Of a stretch of 64,000 bases of DNA, positions 57,884-64,000 are shown in pieces. Every line of letters begins with the position of its first letter. Within the stretch, counting starts at the first letter, position 1. The notes beneath the pieces were generated by a model. That model made no database searches, was not told the origin of the DNA, and worked only from the letters and a program-made list of their open reading frames with translations. The translations under genes were made by a program, and so were the position numbers. Origin of the DNA: Kitasatospora aureofaciens (GTDB taxonomy: Bacteria; Actinomycetota; Actinomycetes; Streptomycetales; Streptomycetaceae); the NCBI RefSeq assembly GCF_019192735.1, contig NZ_JAHTKP010000016.1, positions 1 to 64,000 of the forward strand. The letters run 5' to 3'.

Positions 57884-58022
57884 GGACGTTCTTGTCCCCC
57901 GTGTATGACGGCCCGGCACGGTAGCGGCAGTGCCGGGTATTGCGCAGAGGAGTATGTCATCAACCGTCAGACCCGCGCTCACCTGGTCGAAGGGACGAGA
58001 CGCGTGGGCCTCGCAGCGCGGC

Positions 58023-58709
58023 TCAGGCGAGACCGGTGAGGGCGTCGCCGACGTAGTCGGCGCCGAGGACGGCCAGGACCGTGGTCGTGATCGCGACGTT
58101 GTGTGCGGCCAGCCAGGCCTTCCACTCGCCGAGCACGCGGCCGGAACGGTCGCCGCCCAGCAGGTGCACCCCGAGCGGGAGCAGCGTGCAGAGCGAGCCG
58201 ATGAGGACCATCAGCGCGGCGGCCACGGCCTTGCCGCCCCCGCTCGCGCTGCTCGCCGCGATGGACGCGGCGCCGCCGACGGCCGGCCCGAGGTTCTTCG
58301 GGGTCGCGGCGACGAGCACGACCGCGAGCCCGGCCGACCTGGCCGCCGTCAAGCGGTCGGCCGCCCGCATCCAGCCCGGCGGCGGAGTGACGTGGCCGGT
58401 GCGCGGCCGGCCCCGCCACTGCCTGAGCGCCAGCAGTACGAACAGGACGCCGAGCGCGAGCTGCAGCCAGGACGACCAGGTCGCCATCCTGCCGTCCGAG
58501 CTCAGCCCGCCGGTCGAGCCCAGTCCGCAGCCGGCCGTCACCACGACGGCCACGACCGCCGTCAGCGTGCCCACCCACCCGGCGGTGAAGGCGAGGCCGT
58601 TGGCCCGGCCGCGCGGGGTGGCCAGCATCAGGATCACCGCGATCAGCGTCAACGGGCTGATCGCGACACCCACCGCCGACGCCAGCATCGAGCCGACTGC
58701 CTCGCCCAT
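58023..58709 (-). CDS. GAP (LysE/Sap-like) family membrane protein
   Basis: The 228-residue protein has six predicted helices with ISPLTLIAVILMLATPRGRA, NGLAFTAGWVGTLTAVVAVV, VVLVAATPKNLGPAVGGAAS, and a C-terminal helix VAITTTVLAVLGADYVGDAL. Pattern and size fit the GAP family (Gap/Sap, PF11139), membrane proteins linked in mycobacteria to export of glycopeptidolipids. Substrate unknown. ATG at 58709 follows GGGAGCGGGG. It lies 265 bp downstream of argG on the same strand, probably in its own unit. Confidence 0.8.
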   Translation of the reverse strand: MGEAVGSMLASAVGVAISPLTLIAVILMLATPRGRANGLAFTAGWVGTLTAVVAVVVTAGCGLGSTGGLSSDGRMATWSSWLQLALGVLFVLLALRQWRGRPRTGHVTPPPGWMRAADRLTAARSAGLAVVLVAATPKNLGPAVGGAASIAASSASGGGKAVAAALMVLIGSLCTLLPLGVHLLGGDRSGRVLGEWKAWLAAHNVAITTTVLAVLGADYVGDALTGLA

Positions 58710-58974
58710 CCCCGCTCCCGCTCTCTCGCCGGGTCCAAGGTCCGTCCCGCCCGCCGCCGGGCACACCGTGTCCCATTCAGCTACGGCCGGGCCCGCCGTG
58801 CACGACCGGGCGGCCATCCGGGTGGGGCCCGCCGGGCCCGGGCTCGGCCCGGGCGGGCTCACCTCTTCGACGGCCTCGTCGGCCGGTGCGAGTACGGCTG
58901 CGGGCCGCGGCACTGTGCGTGCAGCGGCCCGCAGGCGCTCGGACGATCCGTCAGGCGATCCGTCCGGGGATCCG
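58710..58974. other. Intergenic region with 12-bp repeats
   Basis: This 265-bp gap after argG has no clear gene or terminator. Near its argG end are three units of GATCCGTC at 58945, 58957 and 58969, spaced 12 bp. The unit at 58969-58976 overlaps the argG stop codon. The same unit recurs seven times at 61311-61390. Confidence 0.7.
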
Positions 58975-58976
58975 TC
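58945..58976. repeat. 12-bp minisatellite at the argG stop
   Basis: Three copies of GATCCGTC start at 58945, 58957 and 58969 (12-bp period; bases between vary). The last copy includes the first bases of the complement of the argG TGA. The same core, with the same period, forms the repeat in the methyltransferase gene at 61311-61394. Confidence 0.75.
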
Positions 58977-60399
58977 AGTCGGTGCCCGACTCGATCGCCG
59001 CGAGGTCGAGGGCGGTGGAGTCCGCCGCCACGGCGTCCGCGTCCTCGCTGCCCGCCGCGATCGGCGCCGCCCCGCCCGGTGCCAGCTCGCCGATCAGGCC
59101 GCTCCAGGGCGCGAGCTGCCCGTGCCCGGCGTACTGCTCCAGCTTGGCGCGCGAGTCGGCGATGTCGAGGTTGCGCATGGTCAGCTGGCCGATCCGGTCG
59201 TCCGGGACGAACGCGGCGTCGACGCTGCGCTCCATGGACAGCTTCTCGGGGTGGTAGCTGAAGTTCGGGCCCTGGGTGTCGAGCACCGAGTAGTCCTGGC
59301 CGCGGCGCAGCCGCAGCGTGACACTGCCGGTGACGGCCTGGCCGACCCACTTCTGCAGGCTGTCGCGCAGCATGAGCGCCTGCGGGTCGAACCAGCGGCC
59401 CTCGTACAGCAGCCGACCGAGCCGACGGCCCTGGGTGTGGTAGGTGGCGAGGGTGTCCTCGTTGTGGATCGCGTTGAGCAGCCGCTCGTAGGCGATGTGC
59501 AGCAGCGCCATGCCGGGCGCCTCGTAGATGCCGCGGCTCTTGGCCTCGATGATGCGGTTCTCGATCTGGTCCGACATGCCGAGCCCGTGCTGCCCGCCGA
59601 TGCGGTTGGCCTCGTGCACCAGCTCGACGGCGCTGCCGAACTCCCGGCCGTTGATCCGGACCGGGCGGCCGAACTCGAAGTCGACGGTGACGTCCTCGGT
59701 CCGGATGTCGACCGACGGGTCCCAGAAGGCGACGCCCATGATCGGGGCGACGATCTCCATCGAGGCGTCCAGGTACTCCAGCCGCTTGGCCTCGTGGGTG
59801 GCGCCCCAGATGTTGGCGTCGGTGGAGTAGGCCTTCTCGGCGGAGTCGCGGTAGGGCAGGTCGCGCTCGGCGAGCCACTCGGACATCTCCTTGCGGCCGC
59901 CGAGCTCGGTGACGAACGCCTGGTCCAGCCACGGCTTGTAGATCCGCAGGCTGGGGTTGGCGAGCAGGCCGTAGCGGTAGAACCGCTCGATGTCGTTGCC
60001 CTTGTAGGTGGAGCCGTCGCCCCAGATCGAGACCTCGTCCTCGTGCATGGCACGGACCAGGAGGGTGCCCGTCACGGCACGGCCGAGCGGGGTGGTGTTG
60101 AAGTACGTCTGCCCGGCGGAGCGGATGTGGAAGGCGCCGCACGCGAGCGCGGCCAGGCCCTCCTCGACCAGCGCCGCCCGGCAGTCGACGAGCCGCGCCT
60201 GCTCGGCCCCGTAGGAGCGGCCGCGCTCGGGCACGTCGGCGAGGTTCGGCTCGTCGTACTGGCCGATGTCCGCCGTGTACGCGTACGGGATGGCCCCGTG
60301 CTCGCGCATCCACGCGACCGCGACCGAGGTGTCCAATCCACCGGAGAATGCGATGCCGATCCGTTCACCGACCGGCAGCTTGCTCAAGACCTTCGACAT
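58975..60399 (-). CDS. argG: Argininosuccinate synthase, E. coli-type (class II)
   Basis: The 474-residue protein follows E. coli ArgG closely: IGIAFSGGLDTSVAVAWMRE (PP-loop ATP site), GAIPYAYTADIGQYDEPNLA, CGAFHIRSAGQTYFNTTPLG, WGDGSTYKGNDIERFYRYGL, GATHEAKRLEYLDASMEIVA, NRIIEAKSRGIYEAPGMALL. It joins citrulline and aspartate with ATP to give argininosuccinate in arginine synthesis. A C-terminal Ala/Asp tail of about 25 residues extends past the E. coli end. It stands alone, not in an arg cluster, as seen for this class in other streptomycetes. No sure ARG box is found upstream. Confidence 0.96.
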   Translation of the reverse strand: MSKVLSKLPVGERIGIAFSGGLDTSVAVAWMREHGAIPYAYTADIGQYDEPNLADVPERGRSYGAEQARLVDCRAALVEEGLAALACGAFHIRSAGQTYFNTTPLGRAVTGTLLVRAMHEDEVSIWGDGSTYKGNDIERFYRYGLLANPSLRIYKPWLDQAFVTELGGRKEMSEWLAERDLPYRDSAEKAYSTDANIWGATHEAKRLEYLDASMEIVAPIMGVAFWDPSVDIRTEDVTVDFEFGRPVRINGREFGSAVELVHEANRIGGQHGLGMSDQIENRIIEAKSRGIYEAPGMALLHIAYERLLNAIHNEDTLATYHTQGRRLGRLLYEGRWFDPQALMLRDSLQKWVGQAVTGSVTLRLRRGQDYSVLDTQGPNFSYHPEKLSMERSVDAAFVPDDRIGQLTMRNLDIADSRAKLEQYAGHGQLAPWSGLIGELAPGGAAPIAAGSEDADAVAADSTALDLAAIESGTD

Positions 60400-60561
60400 G
60401 CGTGCACCCTAGACCCGCAGCGTGCGGGCCCCTGACTTAGCGACGTGTGGGCGGTTTCGGCACTGGTTCCGACACCGGCACCCTGGCATAGGTTTGCAGA
60501 GTACCGCAAGAGAATACGATCGCGGCGGCCGGGGCCGGCCGCCACGACCGGGTGCCGGCCG

Positions 60562-61416
60562 TCAGGGCTTGCGGCCGACGCCGGCGTACATCCAGCGGGT
60601 GGTGTGCTCGGTGGGACCGTCCGGGCGCCAGAGCGGGACGAAGTCGACGCCGGGCGTCAGCAGTTCCCAGCGCTCGAAGAACGCCTCGACCTCGGCCCGG
60701 CCGCGCCCGTTGATGTTCGACGCGGTGTTCTCCCAGGTCTTCGCCACCTCGGCGGCCCGCTGCGGGTTGCCCTCGCCGGTGCTGTGCGAGAGCAGGAGGT
60801 GGCTGCCCGGTGCGACCCGGCTGTGGACCGCCCGGACCGCGGCGGCGGCCTGCGCGTCGTCGACGAAGTGCAGAACGGCGAGCAGGAGGACGGCGACCGG
60901 CTGGGACAGGTCGATCAGCGAGCGCAGCTCGGCGCGGTCCAGCAGCTCCTCCACGTCGCGGAGATCGCCGGTCAGGACGGTGGTGCTGCGGTTGTCCGCG
61001 AGCAGGGCCCGGCCGTGGGCGAGGACGATCGGGTCGTTGTCGATGTAGACGACGCGCGCGTCCGGGGCCAGTTCCTGCGCCACCTCGTGCACATTGCCGC
61101 GGGCGGGCAGGCCGGAGCCGATGTCGATGAACTGGCGGACGCCGGCCTCGACGCAGTACCGCACCGCGCGGCGCAGGAAGGCGCGGTTCTCACGGGCCGC
61201 CTCCGGGATGTCGGGCGCGGCGGCGATTGCGTGCTCGGCCGCGACGCGGTCGGGCGGAAAGTTGTCTTTTCCGCCGAGCCAGTAGTCGTAGATCCGCGCC
61301 GGGTGCGGGCGATCGGTCTGGAGATCTCTCTGCGGATCCGTCCGGAGATCCGTTTGGGGATCCGTCTGGAAATCTGCCCGGAGATCTGTCTTCCTGGCGT
61401 TGTCGGCGTCGAACAT
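60562..61416 (-). CDS. SAM-dependent methyltransferase, SAV2177 type, with N-terminal repeats
   Basis: The 284-residue protein has the family signature ARIYDYWLGGKDNFPPDR (about 40-57), QFIDIGSGLPARGNVHEVAQ (motif I), ARVVYIDNDPIVLAHGRALL (motif II) and SLIDLSQPVAVLLLAVLHFV. It is a relative of the protein at 9929-10732. Residues 9-36 are an extra repeat of four-residue units (Thr-Asp-x-Gln/Arg) made by the 12-bp minisatellite; the family normally starts shortly before YDYWLGG. ATG at 61416 follows GGAGGGGACCGG. Substrate unknown. Confidence 0.9.
   Translation of the reverse strand: MFDADNARKTDLRADFQTDPQTDLRTDPQRDLQTDRPHPARIYDYWLGGKDNFPPDRVAAEHAIAAAPDIPEAARENRAFLRRAVRYCVEAGVRQFIDIGSGLPARGNVHEVAQELAPDARVVYIDNDPIVLAHGRALLADNRSTTVLTGDLRDVEELLDRAELRSLIDLSQPVAVLLLAVLHFVDDAQAAAAVRAVHSRVAPGSHLLLSHSTGEGNPQRAAEVAKTWENTASNINGRGRAEVEAFFERWELLTPGVDFVPLWRPDGPTEHTTRWMYAGVGRKP
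61311..61394 (-). repeat. 12-bp minisatellite in the methyltransferase 5' end, 7 units
   Basis: Seven units begin at 61311, 61323, 61335, 61347, 61359, 61371 and 61383, with core GATCCGTC or variants (GATCTGTC, GATCCGTT). They encode the Thr-Asp-(Leu/Pro)-(Arg/Gln) repeat in the N-terminus. It shares core and period with the repeat at 58945-58976. Confidence 0.85.
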
Positions 61417-61504
61417 CCGGTCCCCTCCGCGGAACTGAGCGGCTGTCATCCGGCGGACGCGCAGCCAATCGAACGTCCGCGCATGATAGCGGCCCGGCCG
61501 GAGC

Positions 61505-62167
61505 TCAGGCGGGCACCGGGGCCCGGCGGCGCAGCCAGCGGGAGCGGGAGGCCAGCACTCCGAGGCCGAGGGCGATGAGATGGCCGGCGTCGGCCAGTTC
61601 CTGGTCCAGTGCCCACGCGGCGGCCAGGGCCAGGGCGAGCACCGGCAGGCCGTACCTGCGCAGCGGTACCGGGCCCAGGGCGAGCAGGCAGGCCCCGGTG
61701 GCGACCAGGCCGTAGCTGATGCCGACGTCACGGGCGCGGGACAGCGCCCCCGGGATCCGGGCGGTGAGCATCACCCACATCGCCCCCTCGGTGAGGAGCG
61801 TGGCGCCCAGGTGCCCGAAGACGAACACCGCCCCGGCCCGGACGGCCCCCCAGCGCCACTCGGCCAGCCCGAGCACGACGGCGACCGCCGCGATCCCGGC
61901 CCACGCCGGCACTCCGTCGACGACCAGCCCGCTGGTGAACAGCGTCCACCACTTGCCCACCTCCATGTGGTGGACGTTGCTGCTGTTGTGCCGCACGAAC
62001 CGGGCCCGCTCGCCCCGGCTCTGGCTCGCGAGCCAGCTCGCCGTGGCGGTGAGCAGCAGCACGTACACGGCGGTGAGTCGAAGCCGGGCCACCACCCGCA
62101 GCACCGGCCCGCGCCTGCCTTCGGCGTCCTGCCGTTCGTCCAGCGCCGTCGCGCTGCGATCCCTCAT
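61505..62167 (-). CDS. Rhomboid-like membrane protein
   Basis: The 220-residue protein has six helices. RFVRHNSSNVHHMEVGKWWT, then LFTSGLVVDG, and FVFGHLGATLLTEG match the rhomboid-like family of streptomycetes. The pieces DVGISYGLVATG (Gly-x-Ser) and DAGHLIALGLG (His) occupy the places of the rhomboid catalytic Ser and His, so an active intramembrane protease is possible but not proven. ATG at 62167 is chosen, because a start 13 codons upstream lies in Arg-rich, non-conserved sequence. Confidence 0.8.
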   Translation of the reverse strand: MRDRSATALDERQDAEGRRGPVLRVVARLRLTAVYVLLLTATASWLASQSRGERARFVRHNSSNVHHMEVGKWWTLFTSGLVVDGVPAWAGIAAVAVVLGLAEWRWGAVRAGAVFVFGHLGATLLTEGAMWVMLTARIPGALSRARDVGISYGLVATGACLLALGPVPLRRYGLPVLALALAAAWALDQELADAGHLIALGLGVLASRSRWLRRRAPVPA

Positions 62168-62270
62168 ACTGCCTGCCTGCCGTTCCCGCCGTCCGGTGAA
62201 GCCCACCCGGGCCCCTGCCGGTCTCCCGGCAGTACGTTGGCAGCCTATCGGCGCCGGGCGGGTGCTCTGA

Positions 62271-62825
62271 TCAGGCCGCGAGGCCCGGCAGCACCTCGGC
62301 CCCCGGGAGCTGGGCCAGCGCCGGGCCCGGCAGGATCAGCTTGCCCCGGCGGAGCCCGCTGCCGACGAGCACGTGCGGGGCGGCGGCCACCGCCTCGTCG
62401 ATCAGCAGCGGCCAGGCGGCGGGCAGTCCGACGGGGGTGATGCCGCCGTACTCCATGCCCGTCCCGGCGACGGCGGTGTCCATGGGCGCGAACGAGGCCT
62501 TGCGCGCCCCGAGATGCCTGCGCACCACCTGGTTCACGTCCAGCCGGGTCGTCGCGAGGACGAGGCAGGCGGCCAACGTGACCTCGCCGCCGCGCTTCGC
62601 CGCGACGACGACACAGTTCGCCGAGCACTCCGGCGGCGCGTCGTAGGCCTCGCAGAACACTGCCGTGTCCGCCTTCTCCGGGTCGGTGTCCACGTACAGC
62701 ACCGAGCCCGCCGCTTCCCAGTTCTTCAGCGCATCCGCCACGGGAGCGGCGAGCTCGTCACACGCCTCCAGAGCGGCGCGGACGACAGGGAAGGTGCCGA
62801 AGGGGGCGCGGAGTTGATCGCTCAT
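62271..62825 (-). CDS. YbaK/EbsC-type aminoacyl-tRNA deacylase
   Basis: The 184-residue protein has a YbaK/ProXp-type fold: ANCVVVAAKRGGEVTLAACL, VLATTRLDVNQVVRRHLGAR, KASFAPMDTAVAGTGMEYGG and ITPVGLPAAWPLLIDEAV, ending in VLVGSGLRRGKLILPGPAL. The conserved Lys (KASFA) and GxxP (Gly-Ile-Thr-Pro) are in place. Such enzymes clear wrong amino acids from tRNA in trans, often Cys or Ala from tRNA-Pro. ATG at 62825. A single gene. Confidence 0.9.
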   Translation of the reverse strand: MSDQLRAPFGTFPVVRAALEACDELAAPVADALKNWEAAGSVLYVDTDPEKADTAVFCEAYDAPPECSANCVVVAAKRGGEVTLAACLVLATTRLDVNQVVRRHLGARKASFAPMDTAVAGTGMEYGGITPVGLPAAWPLLIDEAVAAAPHVLVGSGLRRGKLILPGPALAQLPGAEVLPGLAA

Positions 62826-62979
62826 GGCCCGACTGTAGCGAACGCAGAACGTGACCGATGCCGTTGGTGCGCCCCGGCCGGCGGCAGCCGGGGCGTGGGG
62901 TACGGGGTGTGGGGTTATGGGGCGATGCGTTGCGCCAGGCAGAGTTGCCGCGTCCGGGCACGCCGCTGACCTGCGAGTC

Positions 62980-63010
62980 TTGACCCTTACCCCACGTCAG
63001 GCCGCACGGT
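62980..63010 (+). promoter_or_regulatory. MerR-type promoter with 19-bp spacer
   Basis: TTGACC (62980-62985) and CACGGT (63005-63010) are separated by 19 bp, the lengthened spacer that MerR proteins correct by twisting DNA. The spacer holds a partial dyad, CCTTAC-CCCAC-GTCAGG (about 62984-63000). It lies 38 bp upstream of the MerR start. TipA-type regulators bind such sites at their own promoters. Confidence 0.6.
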
Positions 63011-63047
63011 GGGGCGTAGCGGAACGGCACGGACGCACGGGGGAACG

Positions 63048-63875
63048 ATGAGCTGGTCGGTGGGGCAGGTCTCCGGATTCGCCGGAGTCACGGTGCGGAC
63101 CCTGCACCACTACGACCGGTCCGGGCTGCTGTCGCCCAGCGACCGCAGCCCGGCCGGCTACCGGCTCTACAGCGCCGCAGACCTCGCCCGGCTCCAGCAG
63201 GTCCTCTTCTACCGGGAACTCGGCTTCCCGCTCGACGAGATCGCCACCATCCTGGCGGACCCGCAGGCCAACGCGCTCGACCACCTGCTGGCCCGGCGCC
63301 GGGCGCTCACCGAGCAGATCGCCCGGCTGCAGAAGCTCGTCGAGGTCGCCGAGCGGGCGATCGAGGTCCGCAACCTCGGGATCGACCTGACACCCGAGGA
63401 GCGCTTCGAGGTCTTCGGCGACGTCGTCTTCGACCTCAGCTACGCCACCGACGCCCACCTCAAGTGGGGCGACCGCGAGGGCCACCAGGAGTCCCTGGCC
63501 CGCGCGGCGGCCCACTCCAAGGAGGACTGGCGGCAGTTGATGGCCGAGGCCGGGGTCTGGCGGGCGAAGCTGCTCGTTGCCTTCGACCGGGGCCTGTCGT
63601 GGGAGAACGAGAAGGTGCTGGACCTTGCCGAGGAGCACCGGCAGCACATCACCCGCTGGTTCACGCCGTGTCCGCCCGAAATGCACTGCCGGATCGCCGA
63701 CGACTACGAGGCGGACGCCCGGGCGTTCGCCCTCGTCGTGCCGGCGGCCGAGCAACGCCCCGGCCTCGCCGCCTACCTCCGCGCGGCCATCGACGCCAAC
63801 GCCGCGCGCCGGGCGGGGGAGACGGCCGATCCGTCGCAGGCACAGCACGTGAACGACGCGAAGGAAGATCAGTGA
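63048..63875 (+). CDS. MerR-family regulator with TipAS drug-binding domain
   Basis: The 275-residue protein has the MerR DNA-binding domain (1-75: SVGQVSGFAGVTVRTLHHYD, RSPAGYRLYSAADLARLQQV), a dimerisation coiled coil (about 78-118), and a TipAS domain (about 125-255: GDREGHQESLARAAAHSKED, WRQLMAEAG, HITRWFTPCPPEMHCRIADD). In TipAL this domain binds thiopeptides, and wider TipAS proteins detect peptide antibiotics. The Cys in WFTPCPPEMH is at the place where thiopeptides attach in TipA. ATG at 63048 follows GGGGGAACG. The stop overlaps the GTG of a glycosyltransferase (GTGA). Confidence 0.92.
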   Translation: MSWSVGQVSGFAGVTVRTLHHYDRSGLLSPSDRSPAGYRLYSAADLARLQQVLFYRELGFPLDEIATILADPQANALDHLLARRRALTEQIARLQKLVEVAERAIEVRNLGIDLTPEERFEVFGDVVFDLSYATDAHLKWGDREGHQESLARAAAHSKEDWRQLMAEAGVWRAKLLVAFDRGLSWENEKVLDLAEEHRQHITRWFTPCPPEMHCRIADDYEADARAFALVVPAAEQRPGLAAYLRAAIDANAARRAGETADPSQAQHVNDAKEDQ

Positions 63876-64000
63876 AGATCCTCATCATGGCGGCCGGCTC
63901 ACACGGCGACGTCGCCCCCTACACCGGCCTCGGCGCCCACCTGCGGGCGGCGGGCCACGAGGTCGCGCTCGCCGCGCCCGAACCGTTCGGCGGTCTGGTG
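63872..64000 (+). CDS. Macrolide-type glycosyltransferase (partial, runs off the window)
   Basis: The visible 43 codons read MKILIMAAGSHGDVAPYTGL, then GAHLRAAGHEVALAAPEPFG. This is the N-terminus of GT1/MGT-type enzymes such as those acting on antibiotics or sterols (GSxGDVxPxxxLGxxLxxxGHEV). GTG at 63872 overlaps the stop of the MerR gene by 3 bases. Translational coupling to a drug-sensing regulator suggests it modifies a drug, but the active site is beyond the window. Confidence 0.85.
   Translation, partial: MKILIMAAGSHGDVAPYTGLGAHLRAAGHEVALAAPEPFGGLV

Noticed and set aside
60400..60561. ARG box upstream of argG
   Set aside because: I looked for an AT-rich ARG-type palindrome; only a weak TTGC-N8-GCAA is present at about 60493-60508, not enough to call.
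1..64000. tRNA, rRNA, CRISPR array, or phage genes
   Set aside because: No cloverleaf with T-loop GTTCRA and acceptor pairing, no rRNA-like stretch, no regularly spaced repeat-spacer structure, no phage structural genes. All tandem repeats seen lack spacers.

Overview
The window is 64 kb of very GC-rich DNA with strong third-position GC bias, frequent GTG (sometimes TTG) starts, many 4-base stop/start overlaps, and families typical of streptomycetes: DUF6777, a streptophobe-type membrane protein, SAV2177-type methyltransferases, SHOCT and PRC-barrel proteins, SigE-family sigma factors, and a TipAS-domain MerR regulator. I read it as chromosomal DNA of a Streptomyces or close relative (Streptomycetaceae). 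The genus cannot be fixed from sequence alone. I see no rRNA, tRNA, CRISPR array, phage block or intact insertion sequence.

Layout. 0-0.4 kb holds a frameshifted remnant of a secreted protein next to a hairpin that may be an IS200/IS605 end. 0.5-8.3 kb is a signalling and envelope block: a DUF6777 lipid-side protein, a streptophobe protein, a DUF1304 protein, a Ser/Thr kinase coupled to an SH3-like protein, and a double-FHA ABC exporter that recalls the mycobacterial PknF/Rv1747 pair. 8.4-9.7 kb is a sigma factor coupled to a small partner protein. 9.9-16.6 kb has a methyltransferase, then DMT transporter, SDR, NodB deacetylase, GT28-like glycosyltransferase, epimerase and DegT aminotransferase genes that look like surface-glycan or glycolipid enzymes. 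17-21.2 kb is an MMPL transporter and a two-component system. 21.2-25.1 kb is a GntR(YtrA)-ABC operon and a DUF2079 gene sharing one near-identical operator.

25-32.6 kb has an unknown protein, a DUF4097 lipoprotein, a divergent MFS/LysR pair, VC0807 and PRC-barrel proteins, and a SigE-family sigma/anti-sigma-like pair. 32.7-36.3 kb encodes a phosphoesterase-like protein and a Tat-exported phospholipase C. 36.4-43.8 kb carries VOC, SRPBCC, FUSC, a polyprenol-phosphate-mannose-synthase-like protein, a DMF-beta-like lipoprotein and an APC transporter. 43.9-48.4 kb is a GlsB protein and a four-gene LpqY-SugA-SugB-SugC trehalose importer. 48.5-53.4 kb is rich in unknowns: an ART-like/HEAT fusion, a TetR remnant, a sigma-like membrane fusion, a CBS-BON protein and a cytosolic GH16-like protein. 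53.6-57.9 kb has SHOCT, Ohr/OhrR, a second sigma/partner pair and a trypsin-like lipoprotein. 58-64 kb has GAP, argG, a second methyltransferase, a rhomboid-like protein, YbaK, and a TipAS MerR coupled to a glycosyltransferase cut by the window end.

Most notable: (1) two separate sigma factor + partner modules whose partners share a gapless Leu-Leu-Tyr / Phe-Trp-Trp-Arg / Cys / His signature with identical spacing; (2) a GntR operator repeated at two promoters, where each copy overlaps the ribosome binding site; (3) a possible ADP-ribosyltransferase-like fold joined to a Cys cluster and HEAT repeats; (4) an unusual density of in-frame minisatellites of 9, 12, 15, 18 and 30 bp, several running through stop codons.
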